Positions 43,956 to 51,844 of a DNA stretch of 64,000 nt are shown piece after piece. A model generated the notes under the pieces. The model did not search any database. It was given only the letters and a program-made list of their open reading frames with translations, and was not told the origin of the DNA. Position 1 is the first letter of the stretch, and each line of letters starts with the position of its first letter. A program made the translations under genes and the position numbers. The stretch covers positions 85,228 to 149,227 of the forward strand of contig DAIPJH010000006.1 of assembly GCA_036770365.1 (NCBI GenBank). The letters are read 5' to 3'. Source of the DNA: DAIPJH01 sp036770365 (GTDB lineage Bacteria > Pseudomonadota > Alphaproteobacteria > Rickettsiales > UBA998).

Positions 43956-45318
43956 GTCCTATCTTCTTGCGCAAATGTTGTAATAAATCAATGGCGGTAA
44001 TCAGCCCCAAAAACTCCCCGTCTCGCATAACGATCGCCACCATTCCACGTTCAAAAATTGGCAAAAGATCAATCAACGGGGCGTCCACCTCAATCGTCAC
44101 CAAATTTTTTGCCATCGCATGCGACACTTTCATCAAAAACCCATCAGGATTACCTGTCACCGCCAGTAAAATGTCCAACTCTGAAATAATCCCCAACAAT
44201 TTGCCATCGCCCATCACAGGCAACTGCGACACATCATACATTTTCATCTTACGGTAAGCTGCTTGCAACGCTTCAGCAGGCAACACTGTAATCGCAGTTT
44301 TTGACGTATAAGGACGGGTAATAAGATCGCGTAAATCATATGTCGGCTCTTTCATCATCATCCCATGATCATCCAACCAATATTCATTGAAAATTTTGGA
44401 AAGATATTTATTACCGCTATCACAGACAAAACTCACCACACGCTTTGGCTTGGTCTGCGCACGGCAATAACGCAGCGCAGCCGCCAATAATGTACCTGAG
44501 GATGACCCGCAGATGATCCCTTCTTTTGTCAACAATTCCCTTGCTGTAGCAATGCTTTCCGCATCTGTGATGGTATAAGCGTGCCGCACAAAATCCAGCT
44601 CACAATTACGAGGAATAAAATCCTCTCCAATGCCCTCAACCAACCAACTTCCTGCATCAATCGTGATACCTTCATTCACATAAGGCGCAAGAATCGACCC
44701 TTTTGGGTCTGCCAGCACCATCTCCACATGCGGAGCAACACGACTGAAATAACGCCCAAGTCCCGTCAGCGTTCCACCCGACCCCACACCACACACCACC
44801 GCATCTAATTGATGTTCCATTTGCTTCCATATTTCAGGGCCAGTTGAGCGTTCATGCGTACGTGGATTATGTGGATTTTCAAACTGATTAACATAAAAAC
44901 CACCGCGCTCCTGCGCAATGCTTCGCGCCATATCTTGATAATATTCGGGATGCCCCACCCCAACATCTGAGCGCGTCATAATCACTTCTGCACCCAGAGC
45001 TTTTAGATGAAATATCTTCTCCTGACTCATCTTATCAGGAATCACCAATACCAGCTTATAACCACGCTGACTCGCCACCAATGCCAACCCTAGCCCTGTA
45101 TTCCCTGCGGTGGCCTCGACCAGCGTTCCGCCAGCTAAAAGAAGCCCTTCACGCTCCGCCGCGTCAATCATCGACAACGCGATACGATCCTTGATCGAAC
45201 CCGCAGGATTATGACTTTCTAATTTCAAATAAAGTTCGCATAACCCCGTATCAAGATGATTCACTTTTACCATCGGGGTATTGCCAATCAGCTCAAGAAC
45301 GCTCGTAGTCGTGGGCAT
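43948..45318 (-). CDS. Cystathionine beta-synthase with CBS domain pair
   Basis: This 456-residue PLP enzyme joins serine and homocysteine to cystathionine. The PLP lysine is K43 in PAGSIKDRIA. Other motifs are EATAGNTGLGLALVA, the GVGSGGTLTGLGR loop and a late CGSSSGTLLAAAL segment. Two C-terminal CBS modules (about 335-455) include VSQLPVMGDGKLLGIISELD and GEFLGLITAIDLLQHL, which may bind an adenosyl ligand. ATG 45318 is preceded by AGG at good spacing; a TTG upstream is unlikely. The gamma-lyase follows with overlap. Confidence 0.92.
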   Translation of the reverse strand: MPTTTSVLELIGNTPMVKVNHLDTGLCELYLKLESHNPAGSIKDRIALSMIDAAEREGLLLAGGTLVEATAGNTGLGLALVASQRGYKLVLVIPDKMSQEKIFHLKALGAEVIMTRSDVGVGHPEYYQDMARSIAQERGGFYVNQFENPHNPRTHERSTGPEIWKQMEHQLDAVVCGVGSGGTLTGLGRYFSRVAPHVEMVLADPKGSILAPYVNEGITIDAGSWLVEGIGEDFIPRNCELDFVRHAYTITDAESIATARELLTKEGIICGSSSGTLLAAALRYCRAQTKPKRVVSFVCDSGNKYLSKIFNEYWLDDHGMMMKEPTYDLRDLITRPYTSKTAITVLPAEALQAAYRKMKMYDVSQLPVMGDGKLLGIISELDILLAVTGNPDGFLMKVSHAMAKNLVTIEVDAPLIDLLPIFERGMVAIVMRDGEFLGLITAIDLLQHLRKKIGHA

Positions 45319-45649
45319 ATCATACCTATTCTTGTACAAAGCAGATGCAACGAAACATCCACCTTATAACATCTCTTCATCTAAAAATAACGGAAAAAAT
45401 CTGCGACGGAATGCGCAGAAAATAACACTTTGCAGTCATGAAAAATGCTTAAGTGCAATGAATATATTTAACGACAACAACACGCTGCACCACAACCAAA
45501 GCGATAACAAACACAAGAGAATAACTCAAAATGAGGCAGCATAAAAAACCCTTAAACTTACGATGATGAGTGCATTACTAACAGAAAACATATAACACAT
45601 CAATAAAATGTTTATGCAAAAATAATACTAATATTATATGTATTATAAC
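45319..45649. other. Intergenic region with no evident gene
   Basis: About 330 AT-rich bases upstream of the CBS gene. A short + strand open frame at 45281-45544 overlaps the CBS start, has no ribosome site and reads as low-complexity basic sequence, so I do not call it. Confidence 0.4.
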
Positions 45650-46186
45650 TTAGCGTACCAACGGCTTGTCTTTAGGAATATTCGGCGTGGATGATGGCAT
45701 TAAAAAATCTGAATAAGAAACGTCATCGCTACGTCCTTTCGATGCACCCACCCACTCTTTCGAAGGCTCTGTCCAAAGAGGTGATGCCCTATGGATAGTT
45801 CTTGAGTCGTTATTTTTTGCAATCAAGAAATCGTTTTTATAGGCATCTACAATAAGATCATCCAATTTTTCCTTAGGGATAGCATGTGCTTTTGCATAGT
45901 CACCAATGCGCCGCCCCACTTCATTATTAAACTGATCCTTAAACTCCGCATCCGGATGATTCCAAGGTTGCACTTCATTGGCATCCCCCAGAAACTTAGC
46001 CACTTTTCGATTGAAATCATAGGTGAGTGACGCACTCGTGAGGGAATGAGCAATTGCCTCAACCTGCTCGCTAGGAACACCATTACCTTTTGCCAGCGTG
46101 TTCGCTTGCTTAGAATACCACATCCTACTGCCAACGGCGACACCAACCCCTGCTAAACTTACACCAACAACGACAGGAAATACCAT
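45650..46186 (-). CDS. Hypothetical protein with N-terminal membrane segment
   Basis: This 178-residue protein is unrecognised. Residues 2-20 are hydrophobic (VFPVVVGVSLAGVGVAVGS) and could be a signal anchor. The rest is polar and helical (ANTLAKGNGVPSEQVEAIAH, then EFKDQFNNEVGRRIGDYAKA), with a Ser/Pro/Lys-rich tail. It lies next to the tRNA-linked repeat array and has no functional neighbours on its strand. Confidence 0.72.
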   Translation of the reverse strand: MVFPVVVGVSLAGVGVAVGSRMWYSKQANTLAKGNGVPSEQVEAIAHSLTSASLTYDFNRKVAKFLGDANEVQPWNHPDAEFKDQFNNEVGRRIGDYAKAHAIPKEKLDDLIVDAYKNDFLIAKNNDSRTIHRASPLWTEPSKEWVGASKGRSDDVSYSDFLMPSSTPNIPKDKPLVR

Positions 46187-46351
46187 ATCTACTCTTCTTA
46201 TGTTGACATACTCATTTTAATTAACATTAATAAGGAATAAAAAGCCAGTTAAAAACGGTACGCTCGCGGAATCTCATTGCAGGTCGAAGCTGTAGCAATC
46301 TAATCCATCTACCAATGCACATCCTTAGAATGACATATATATACGAAAAAT
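46187..46351. other. Short non-coding stretch bordering the repeat array
   Basis: AT-rich sequence between the start of the 178-residue gene and the tandem array. Nothing further is recognised. Confidence 0.4.
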
Positions 46352-46678
46352 AAAGGGGTCTCGAATCCCCCCACCTGACTTGATGAAAAAGAAAATGGTA
46401 GCGGAGGAGGGATTCGAACCAGCAAAGCACGCTTTAGCGTGTTTGCATCTTTATCTAATAAGGGGGTCTCGAATCCCCCCACCTGACTTGATAAAAAAGA
46501 AAATGGTAGCGGAGGAGGGATTCGAACCAGCAAAGCACGCTTTAGCGTNNNNNNNNNNNNNNNNNNNNNNNNNNNNNNNNNNNNNNNNNNNNNNNNNNNN
46601 NNNNNNNNNNNNNNNNNNNNNNNNNNNNNNNNNNNNNNNNNNNNNNNNTCCCCCCACCTGACTTGATAAAAAAGAAAA
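46352..46678 (-). repeat. 108-base tandem repeat array carrying tRNA-Met 3' ends
   Basis: Each unit, read on the minus strand, contains the last 25 bases of the neighbouring tRNA (GGTTCGAATCCCTCC then TCCGCTACCA), a spacer TTTTCTTTTTTATCAAGTC, an inverted repeat GGGGGGATTCGAGACCCCC, and the hairpin ACGCTAAAGCGT. The tRNA-end motif recurs at 46396 and 46504 (period 108) and in the true tRNA at 46679. The last interval is broken by the N run. Two units are seen and a third is partly lost in the gap. Confidence 0.85.
46549..46648. other. Assembly gap (100 Ns)
   Basis: The run is exactly 100 N, a conventional placeholder. It falls inside the tandem array. Aligning the flanks with the first unit shows that the smallest consistent missing stretch is 33 bases, and more generally 33 plus a multiple of 108. 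Confidence 0.95.
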
Positions 46679-46755
46679 TGGTAGCGGAGGAGGGATTCGA
46701 ACCCCCGACACGCGGATTATGATTCCGCTGCTCTAACCAACTGAGCTACTCCGCC
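46679..46755 (-). tRNA. tRNA-Met (anticodon CAT), probably elongator
   Basis: The minus-strand sequence folds as a cloverleaf of 77 bases with encoded CCA. The acceptor stem is GGCGGAG with CTCCGCT (one G-T pair). The D stem is GCTC with GAGC, the anticodon stem GCGGA with TCCGC around ATCATAA, and the T arm GGGGG-TTCGAAT-CCCTC. G at position 1 paired with U argues against an initiator (C1-A72 mismatch) and fits elongator Met. A tRNA-Ile with modified CAT anticodon is the alternative. Confidence 0.92.
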
Positions 46756-46826
46756 ACAAACGTGATTGCACGATTTAAAGAGGGTTTATGCCTATAATCT
46801 GCCGCACACACCATGTCAAGTAAGGA

Positions 46827-47234
46827 CTAATCAACTCTGAACAAATCCTTCAACATTTTGACACATTGTTTGGCATCTTTATCATCATACGGCGCACCAC
46901 CTTGCCCCCAAACAGGATGCGGCCATGCACTATCATGTTCAAAACGAGCAATAATATGCACATGAAGTTGACGTACTATGTTACCAAGTGCTGCTACGTT
47001 CATCTTATGTGCTTCGGTATGTGCATGTAGCTTCTTAGAGACAAAACTAATCTCTTGCATCAACACCGTACGCTCTTTCGCAGTCAAATCAGTAAGTTCC
47101 TCAGCATTTTCAACCATTGGCACTAAAATTACCCACGGAAATGCATGATTATTCATGAGTAGCACTCGGCATAATTTTAGATCACCTACCGCCAAACAAT
47201 CACGCTCTAACTGAGGATGTACATAAAAACTCAT
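46827..47234 (-). CDS. HIT-family protein
   Basis: This 135-residue protein belongs to the histidine-triad nucleotide-binding group. The motif reads RQLHVHIIARFEHDSAWP; the first triad His is Gln, as often seen in this proteobacterial subgroup, while the catalytic-region HVH is kept. The N-terminal strand LCRVLLMNNHAFPWVILVP is also typical. Its ATG lies 2 bases from the stop of the ferredoxin-NADP reductase gene upstream, so they form an operon. The substrate is unknown. Confidence 0.88.
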   Translation of the reverse strand: MSFYVHPQLERDCLAVGDLKLCRVLLMNNHAFPWVILVPMVENAEELTDLTAKERTVLMQEISFVSKKLHAHTEAHKMNVAALGNIVRQLHVHIIARFEHDSAWPHPVWGQGGAPYDDKDAKQCVKMLKDLFRVD

Positions 47235-47235
47235 G

Positions 47236-48273
47236 TTATTTTACCCCAAGCTTGGTTTGAAGCTCCGTCGAAGATGTCGTATATTGAAAACGCAATTTTT
47301 GGTCAGGTCGGCAATAGCGAAAAGCTTGTTGCGCCATAAGTGCGGCTTCATGAAAACCCGACAAAATCAATTTAAGTTTACCTGGATACCAATTTATATC
47401 ACCAATCGCAAATACACCTTGCTGATTGGTTTCAAATTTCTCAGTATCAACAGGAATCAAATTATCTCTCAGCTCAATCCCAAACTGTTCAACAGGACCG
47501 AGTTTCATCGTCAAACCAAAAAATGGCAGCAAGACATCACATGGGATGGCAGCTTCTTCTTTGGCATCATTTTGTACCGTGACCGCCGTTAACTGACCAT
47601 GCTCGCCATGCAGAGCCTTGATTTGCCCTGCCATGAACGCCATCTCCCCCGCCTTGACCTTCGCACGCATTTTCTCAACCGAATCAGGCGCGGCGCGAAA
47701 CTCATCACGGCGATGAATCAAGGTGAGGCTTGCTGCCTTGGGCTGTAAATTCAATGTCCAGTCTAGCGCAGAATCGCCGCCTCCCGCGATCACAATTTTT
47801 TTACCTTCAAACTGCGCCATCTTCTTCACAGCGTAAAAAACAGACGTCCCCTCATAGGCTTCAATACCTGCGATCGGTGGCTTTTTAGGCATAAATGTGC
47901 CGCCGCCTGCCGCAATCACCACACACGGAGCGACCAACACCACCTCATCGTCTGTTACCACCTGCCAACGTCCATCACTTAGCTTAGTAAGACTCATGAC
48001 CATCTGATTATAATGAAATTCTGGGCGAAACGGCGCGATCTGCGTGAGCAAATTATCGGTAAGCTCCTGCCCAGTAATGATCGGATAAGCAGGAATATCA
48101 TAGATCGGTTTCTCAGGATAAAGCTCAGTGCATTGCCCACCTGCGCGGTTTAAAATATCAACCACATGCGCCTTCAAACCAAGCAGACCCAACTCAAATA
48201 CGGCAAAAAGCCCCACAGGCCCAGCACCAATAATGATAACATCAGTTTCGATCACATCAACAGGCTGCATCAT
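47236..48273 (-). CDS. Ferredoxin-NADP reductase, thioredoxin-reductase-like type
   Basis: This 345-residue flavoenzyme passes electrons between NADPH and ferredoxin. The FAD-binding dinucleotide fold is VIIIGAGPVGLFAVFELGLL near 12-31. It continues with AGGQCTELYPEKPIYDIPAYP, the family signature, and an NADPH fold GKKIVIAGGGDSALDWTL near 153. The redox CxxC of true thioredoxin reductases is absent. The closing segment GVFAIGDINWYPGKLKLILSG follows near 287. Two adjacent Met codons make the exact start uncertain by one residue. It is common in alphaproteobacteria. Confidence 0.93.
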   Translation of the reverse strand: MMQPVDVIETDVIIIGAGPVGLFAVFELGLLGLKAHVVDILNRAGGQCTELYPEKPIYDIPAYPIITGQELTDNLLTQIAPFRPEFHYNQMVMSLTKLSDGRWQVVTDDEVVLVAPCVVIAAGGGTFMPKKPPIAGIEAYEGTSVFYAVKKMAQFEGKKIVIAGGGDSALDWTLNLQPKAASLTLIHRRDEFRAAPDSVEKMRAKVKAGEMAFMAGQIKALHGEHGQLTAVTVQNDAKEEAAIPCDVLLPFFGLTMKLGPVEQFGIELRDNLIPVDTEKFETNQQGVFAIGDINWYPGKLKLILSGFHEAALMAQQAFRYCRPDQKLRFQYTTSSTELQTKLGVK

Positions 48274-48339
48274 GCCTCTTTACCTCTTTATTCTCACTTC
48301 CAACTACTACTACAGCGGACATAATACAACAGCAAAAAC

Positions 48340-50238
48340 TTAACTATCCTTGACTTCCATCAATGGGAGAACCATATGCTCTTGAATATAATTCATTAAT
48401 TGTACTACACAGACATCAATATCATACTGCATCGTATCCACCACCATCTCAGGAGCTTCCGGCTCTTCATACGGCGCAGAAATACCTGTGAACTCTGCAA
48501 TTTGACCTGCACGTGCTTTTTTATAAAGCCCTTTAACATCGCGGGTTTCACAGGTCGCCACATCGGCTTTGACATAAATCTCATGAAACGCTTCAGGGCA
48601 TGCTGTACGCGCGCGTTTTCTATCCTCACGATAGGGCGAGATAAAGGCGGAAATCACTATCATCCCTGCATTTGCAAACAATGCGGCCACCTCACCCACA
48701 CGACGAATATTCTCAGTACGATCTTCAGGTGCAAACCCTAAATCGCTATTAAGTCCTTGACGAACATTATCACCGTCCAACACGTAAACCTGATATCCTT
48801 TTGAAAACAATCGTTTTTCAAGCTCTTGCGCTAACGTTGACTTCCCTGCACCTGAAAGTCCCGTGAGCCACAACACCCCACCCATGTGACCATTCATGTG
48901 AGCGCGCTCTTTCACGCTCACTGTTTGTTCCATGCCATAAATATTCTTAGATTTGACCTCAGAACTCGCCACACGCATATCACGCAAACCTTTGGTGCTG
49001 ATGATGCCACCACCTGTGACATCATAACCATCGATCAGCACAAAACGTCCTGTACGCGCATTCTCCGCAACATCATCCACCGCAGCCAAGCCACGTACCT
49101 GCAATATCACTTCCGCCACTTGATTGCGCCCAACCTCTGATGCCGCCATATCACCTAGCTCATCTGTGTCTATCACCCGTACAATTTCATGCACTTCGGC
49201 TTGTAGTTCTTGCGTATTGATGCGTAGCTTATAACGCTTTCCCTTAATAAGCGGAGTATGACCGAGCCAAAAAATCCTCCCTTGAATAAACCGCGTCAAC
49301 ATTGGCGCATGGGTTATGTGTGAAATCACATTGCCGCGCTCGACAAAAAGCTGATCTTCCAATGTGATACCAACAGATTCTCCAGCAGAACATGAGTTTT
49401 TTTGATCTTTATCCAACCATGACTCTATGGTTTTCACCTTCATCGTGTGATTACTAGGTGAAATGAGTATAGTATCGCCAACTTTTAATGTTCCACTTTC
49501 AATACGCCCAACAATGATACGACGCTCATCAAATTTGAACACATCCTGCACAGGAAAGCGCAAAGCTTGCTCACTCAGCTCTGGCTGTGATTCAAAACCG
49601 TCTAGCGCATCCATCACGGTTTTACCTGTATACCACGGCATATTATCACCGCGAGATACCAGCATATCACCTTCACGCGCCGAAATCGGGATATAGCAAG
49701 CAGGGCGCACACCAACTTCCTGCAAATAGGCATCTGCCTCGGCGACCACCTCATCATAACGCGCCTGAGAATAACCTACCCTGTCCATTTTATTAAGCAC
49801 AACGGCAATTTGCTTAACCCCAAGCAGATGCAGCAAATAACCATGACGCTTGGTCTGCTCACGTACGCCTTCTTCCACGTCCACCAGCAACAACGCCGCT
49901 TCACTACCCGCTGCACCTGTAATCATGTTCTTGAGGAATTCACGGTGTCCTGGTGCATCAATCATCACATAGTCACGATTTGGCGAGCGAAACCAGATTT
50001 GCGTGGTATCAATCGTAATTCCCTGATCACGCTCAGCCTGCAGCGCATCCATCAAAAATGACCACTCAAACGGCATCGACCGCTTGGCGCAATTTTGCTG
50101 AATCTGCTCTAGCTTACCATCAGGCAGCGACCCCGTATCATGAAACAACCGCCCGACCAACGTTGATTTCCCATGATCTACATGCCCAACAATCACGATT
50201 TTAAGCTGGTCGCGTTTTGTATTTTTCATCGTTACCAT
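48340..50238 (-). CDS. cysNC: Sulfate adenylyltransferase subunit 1 fused to APS kinase (CysNC)
   Basis: This protein of about 632 residues combines the GTPase subunit of ATP sulfurylase with adenylylsulfate kinase, making PAPS. The GTPase part has GHVDHGKSTLVGRLFHDTGS at its start, DAPGHREFLKNM, and LNKMDRV; elongation-factor-like barrels follow. The kinase part begins near 445 with LTGLSGAGKSTLAQELE (P-loop) and continues VYVLDGDNVRQGLNSDLGF, then FISPYREDR. Its start overlaps the cysD stop. PAPS may feed sulfate reduction or the sulfotransferase near 42 kb; cysH is not in the window. Confidence 0.94.
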   Translation of the reverse strand: MVTMKNTKRDQLKIVIVGHVDHGKSTLVGRLFHDTGSLPDGKLEQIQQNCAKRSMPFEWSFLMDALQAERDQGITIDTTQIWFRSPNRDYVMIDAPGHREFLKNMITGAAGSEAALLLVDVEEGVREQTKRHGYLLHLLGVKQIAVVLNKMDRVGYSQARYDEVVAEADAYLQEVGVRPACYIPISAREGDMLVSRGDNMPWYTGKTVMDALDGFESQPELSEQALRFPVQDVFKFDERRIIVGRIESGTLKVGDTILISPSNHTMKVKTIESWLDKDQKNSCSAGESVGITLEDQLFVERGNVISHITHAPMLTRFIQGRIFWLGHTPLIKGKRYKLRINTQELQAEVHEIVRVIDTDELGDMAASEVGRNQVAEVILQVRGLAAVDDVAENARTGRFVLIDGYDVTGGGIISTKGLRDMRVASSEVKSKNIYGMEQTVSVKERAHMNGHMGGVLWLTGLSGAGKSTLAQELEKRLFSKGYQVYVLDGDNVRQGLNSDLGFAPEDRTENIRRVGEVAALFANAGMIVISAFISPYREDRKRARTACPEAFHEIYVKADVATCETRDVKGLYKKARAGQIAEFTGISAPYEEPEAPEMVVDTMQYDIDVCVVQLMNYIQEHMVLPLMEVKDS

Positions 50239-51071
50239 CACATATACCCCGCCGCACGCAGCCGCTCAAAGCTTGACTCATCCTCATCCGCACCCATCGG
50301 ACGGCCTGAACGCTCGGAGGTTTTAGTGGTACGCAATTCTTCAATGATTTTATCAAGCGTGTCCGCTTCAGACGGCAGAGGCCATGTGATACCGCGCTCA
50401 CCAAGTGAACGAAACCGCATCATTTGCCCACCAAAATCACGTCCTTCAAATTCACTATATGGCTTGGCGTAATAAAGGGGTACGATTGGAATCCCCTCGC
50501 GTTTGATATAATCCCAAATATCACGTTCCGTCCAATGTAGCAGCGGATGAATACGCAACGAGGTATTGGGTGGAAAATCGGTATTAAATTGATCCCAAAA
50601 CTCGGGCGGTTGATCTTTAACGTCCCAACCACCCTCAACGCCGCGAGGACTGAAATAACGCTCTTTCGCACGTGTACCTTCTTCATCTCGGCGAATTCCT
50701 GCAAAAATCCCTTGAAATCCGTGCATATCTAGCACTTGTTTTAACCCAAGTGTTTTGCGTGATGCGACCCGCGCTGCATGCGGCAAGGTCTCATCCGTTT
50801 CTTCAATCGGCGGACAGATCGGCGAGAGTAAATCAATCCCCCATTCCTTGACATAGCGGTCACGAAATGCATATACTTCAGGCATTTCCAGCTCGGTATC
50901 GCAGTGAATCAACGGAAACGGCACACGCCCAAAAAACGCCTTTTTGGCAAGCCAAATCATCGCGTTGGAGTCTTTACCAAACGACCACAACATCGCCAGC
51001 TTATCAATGCGATTAAACGCCTCACGAAATATAAAGATAGATTGGGCTTCAAGATGGTCGAGATGATTCAT
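50238..51071 (-). CDS. cysD: Sulfate adenylyltransferase subunit 2
   Basis: This 277-residue catalytic subunit adenylates sulfate with ATP. It shows HLDHLEAQSIFIFREAF at the N-terminus, WSFGKDSNAMIWLAKKAF (PP-loop motif SFGKDS), then HCDTELEMPEVYAFRD and GIRRDEEGTRAKER. The end has RPMGADEDESSFERLRAAGYM. I chose the Met at 51071 because the family starts with the LxHLEAxSIxI segment; the open frame extends 17 codons further without a ribosome site. It is co-transcribed with cysNC. Confidence 0.95.
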   Translation of the reverse strand: MNHLDHLEAQSIFIFREAFNRIDKLAMLWSFGKDSNAMIWLAKKAFFGRVPFPLIHCDTELEMPEVYAFRDRYVKEWGIDLLSPICPPIEETDETLPHAARVASRKTLGLKQVLDMHGFQGIFAGIRRDEEGTRAKERYFSPRGVEGGWDVKDQPPEFWDQFNTDFPPNTSLRIHPLLHWTERDIWDYIKREGIPIVPLYYAKPYSEFEGRDFGGQMMRFRSLGERGITWPLPSEADTLDKIIEELRTTKTSERSGRPMGADEDESSFERLRAAGYM

Positions 51072-51176
51072 GACTGCAGCACTGCTGTTTGATTTTGCAA
51101 CACAGATACATCTACCGTACATAAATTGCTATATAAAATCTTGCTGCCTCCCCTCAAATCTACTACAAGAACGCAC

Positions 51177-51329
51177 ATGAGCAATGATCCTAATAGTTTC
51201 TATGTTGTGATGTCCTACGCGGCGGCGGCGGCAGTGATAGCTGTACTGGTAATTTCCACATGGCTGCGCGGGCAGAAAACCAAGCACACGCTAGATAAAC
51301 TCACCCATAGTGAGCCTGAAAAATCATGA
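51177..51329 (+). CDS. ccmD: Heme exporter protein CcmD
   Basis: This 50-residue protein has one membrane helix (VMSYAAAAAVIAVLVIST) and a charged cytoplasmic tail (WLRGQKTKHTLDKL). Size, topology and position directly before ccmE identify it. It helps release holo-CcmE from the CcmABC complex. A longer open frame starts 17 codons upstream, but the Met at 51177 gives the normal family start (SNDPNSFYVVMSYAA). It overlaps ccmE by 4 bases. ccmA, ccmB and ccmC lie elsewhere. Confidence 0.88.
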   Translation: MSNDPNSFYVVMSYAAAAAVIAVLVISTWLRGQKTKHTLDKLTHSEPEKS

Positions 51330-51835
51330 AAGCTAAACATCAACGCCTTCTTTTTATTGTCGTGGGGCTGGCGATGTTTGCTGGCGCAGCAGCACTGATC
51401 CTTACAAGCTTTAAGGATAGCATGGTCTATTTCTATGCACCAAGTGACATTGCCACCAAGCCCCCTGCCGCAGGAGAATTTGTACGCGTGGGTGGTTTGG
51501 TCAAAGAAGGTTCAATAGAAAAAAAACCTGACAACACGATCACCTACATCACCACCGACTATGCCAACGATGTTATTGTGCATTACAAAGGCGAGCTTCC
51601 TGCACTATTTCGTGAAGGACAAGGCATGGTCGCTGAAGGACATTTTACCGAAGATGGCGCGTTCCAAGCTGACCGTATCTTAGCCAAACACGATGAGAAG
51701 TACATGCCACCAGAAATAGCGCGTTCGCTGAAAAAATCAGGTCATTGGAAAGATAGCTACGGCAAAGGATCGCCTGAAGGTGCAGGCATCAGCCACGAGA
51801 CCAAGGATACACTCCCAACTCAGACCACTCCGTAG
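51326..51835 (+). CDS. ccmE: Cytochrome c-type biogenesis heme chaperone CcmE
   Basis: This 169-residue protein carries heme to the CcmF/H ligase in the periplasm. An N-terminal membrane anchor (LLFIVVGLAMFAGAAALIL) is followed by an OB-fold with FVRVGGLVKEGSI, then VHYKGELPALFREGQGMVAEG. The heme-binding His is in ILAKHDEKYMPPE, with the nearby Tyr also kept. Length is usual. ccmF starts 9 bases downstream. Confidence 0.95.
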   Translation: MKAKHQRLLFIVVGLAMFAGAAALILTSFKDSMVYFYAPSDIATKPPAAGEFVRVGGLVKEGSIEKKPDNTITYITTDYANDVIVHYKGELPALFREGQGMVAEGHFTEDGAFQADRILAKHDEKYMPPEIARSLKKSGHWKDSYGKGSPEGAGISHETKDTLPTQTTP

Positions 51836-51844
51836 GGTCACCTT

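Noticed and set aside
45281..45544. Small plus-strand open frame next to the CBS gene
   Set aside because: It overlaps the CBS start, lacks a ribosome site and reads as low-complexity Lys/Asn/His sequence.
46380..46661. Open frame across the N run giving a MVAEEGFEP-type protein
   Set aside because: It is the antisense of the tRNA-end repeats and crosses the assembly gap; such frames are a known annotation artefact.
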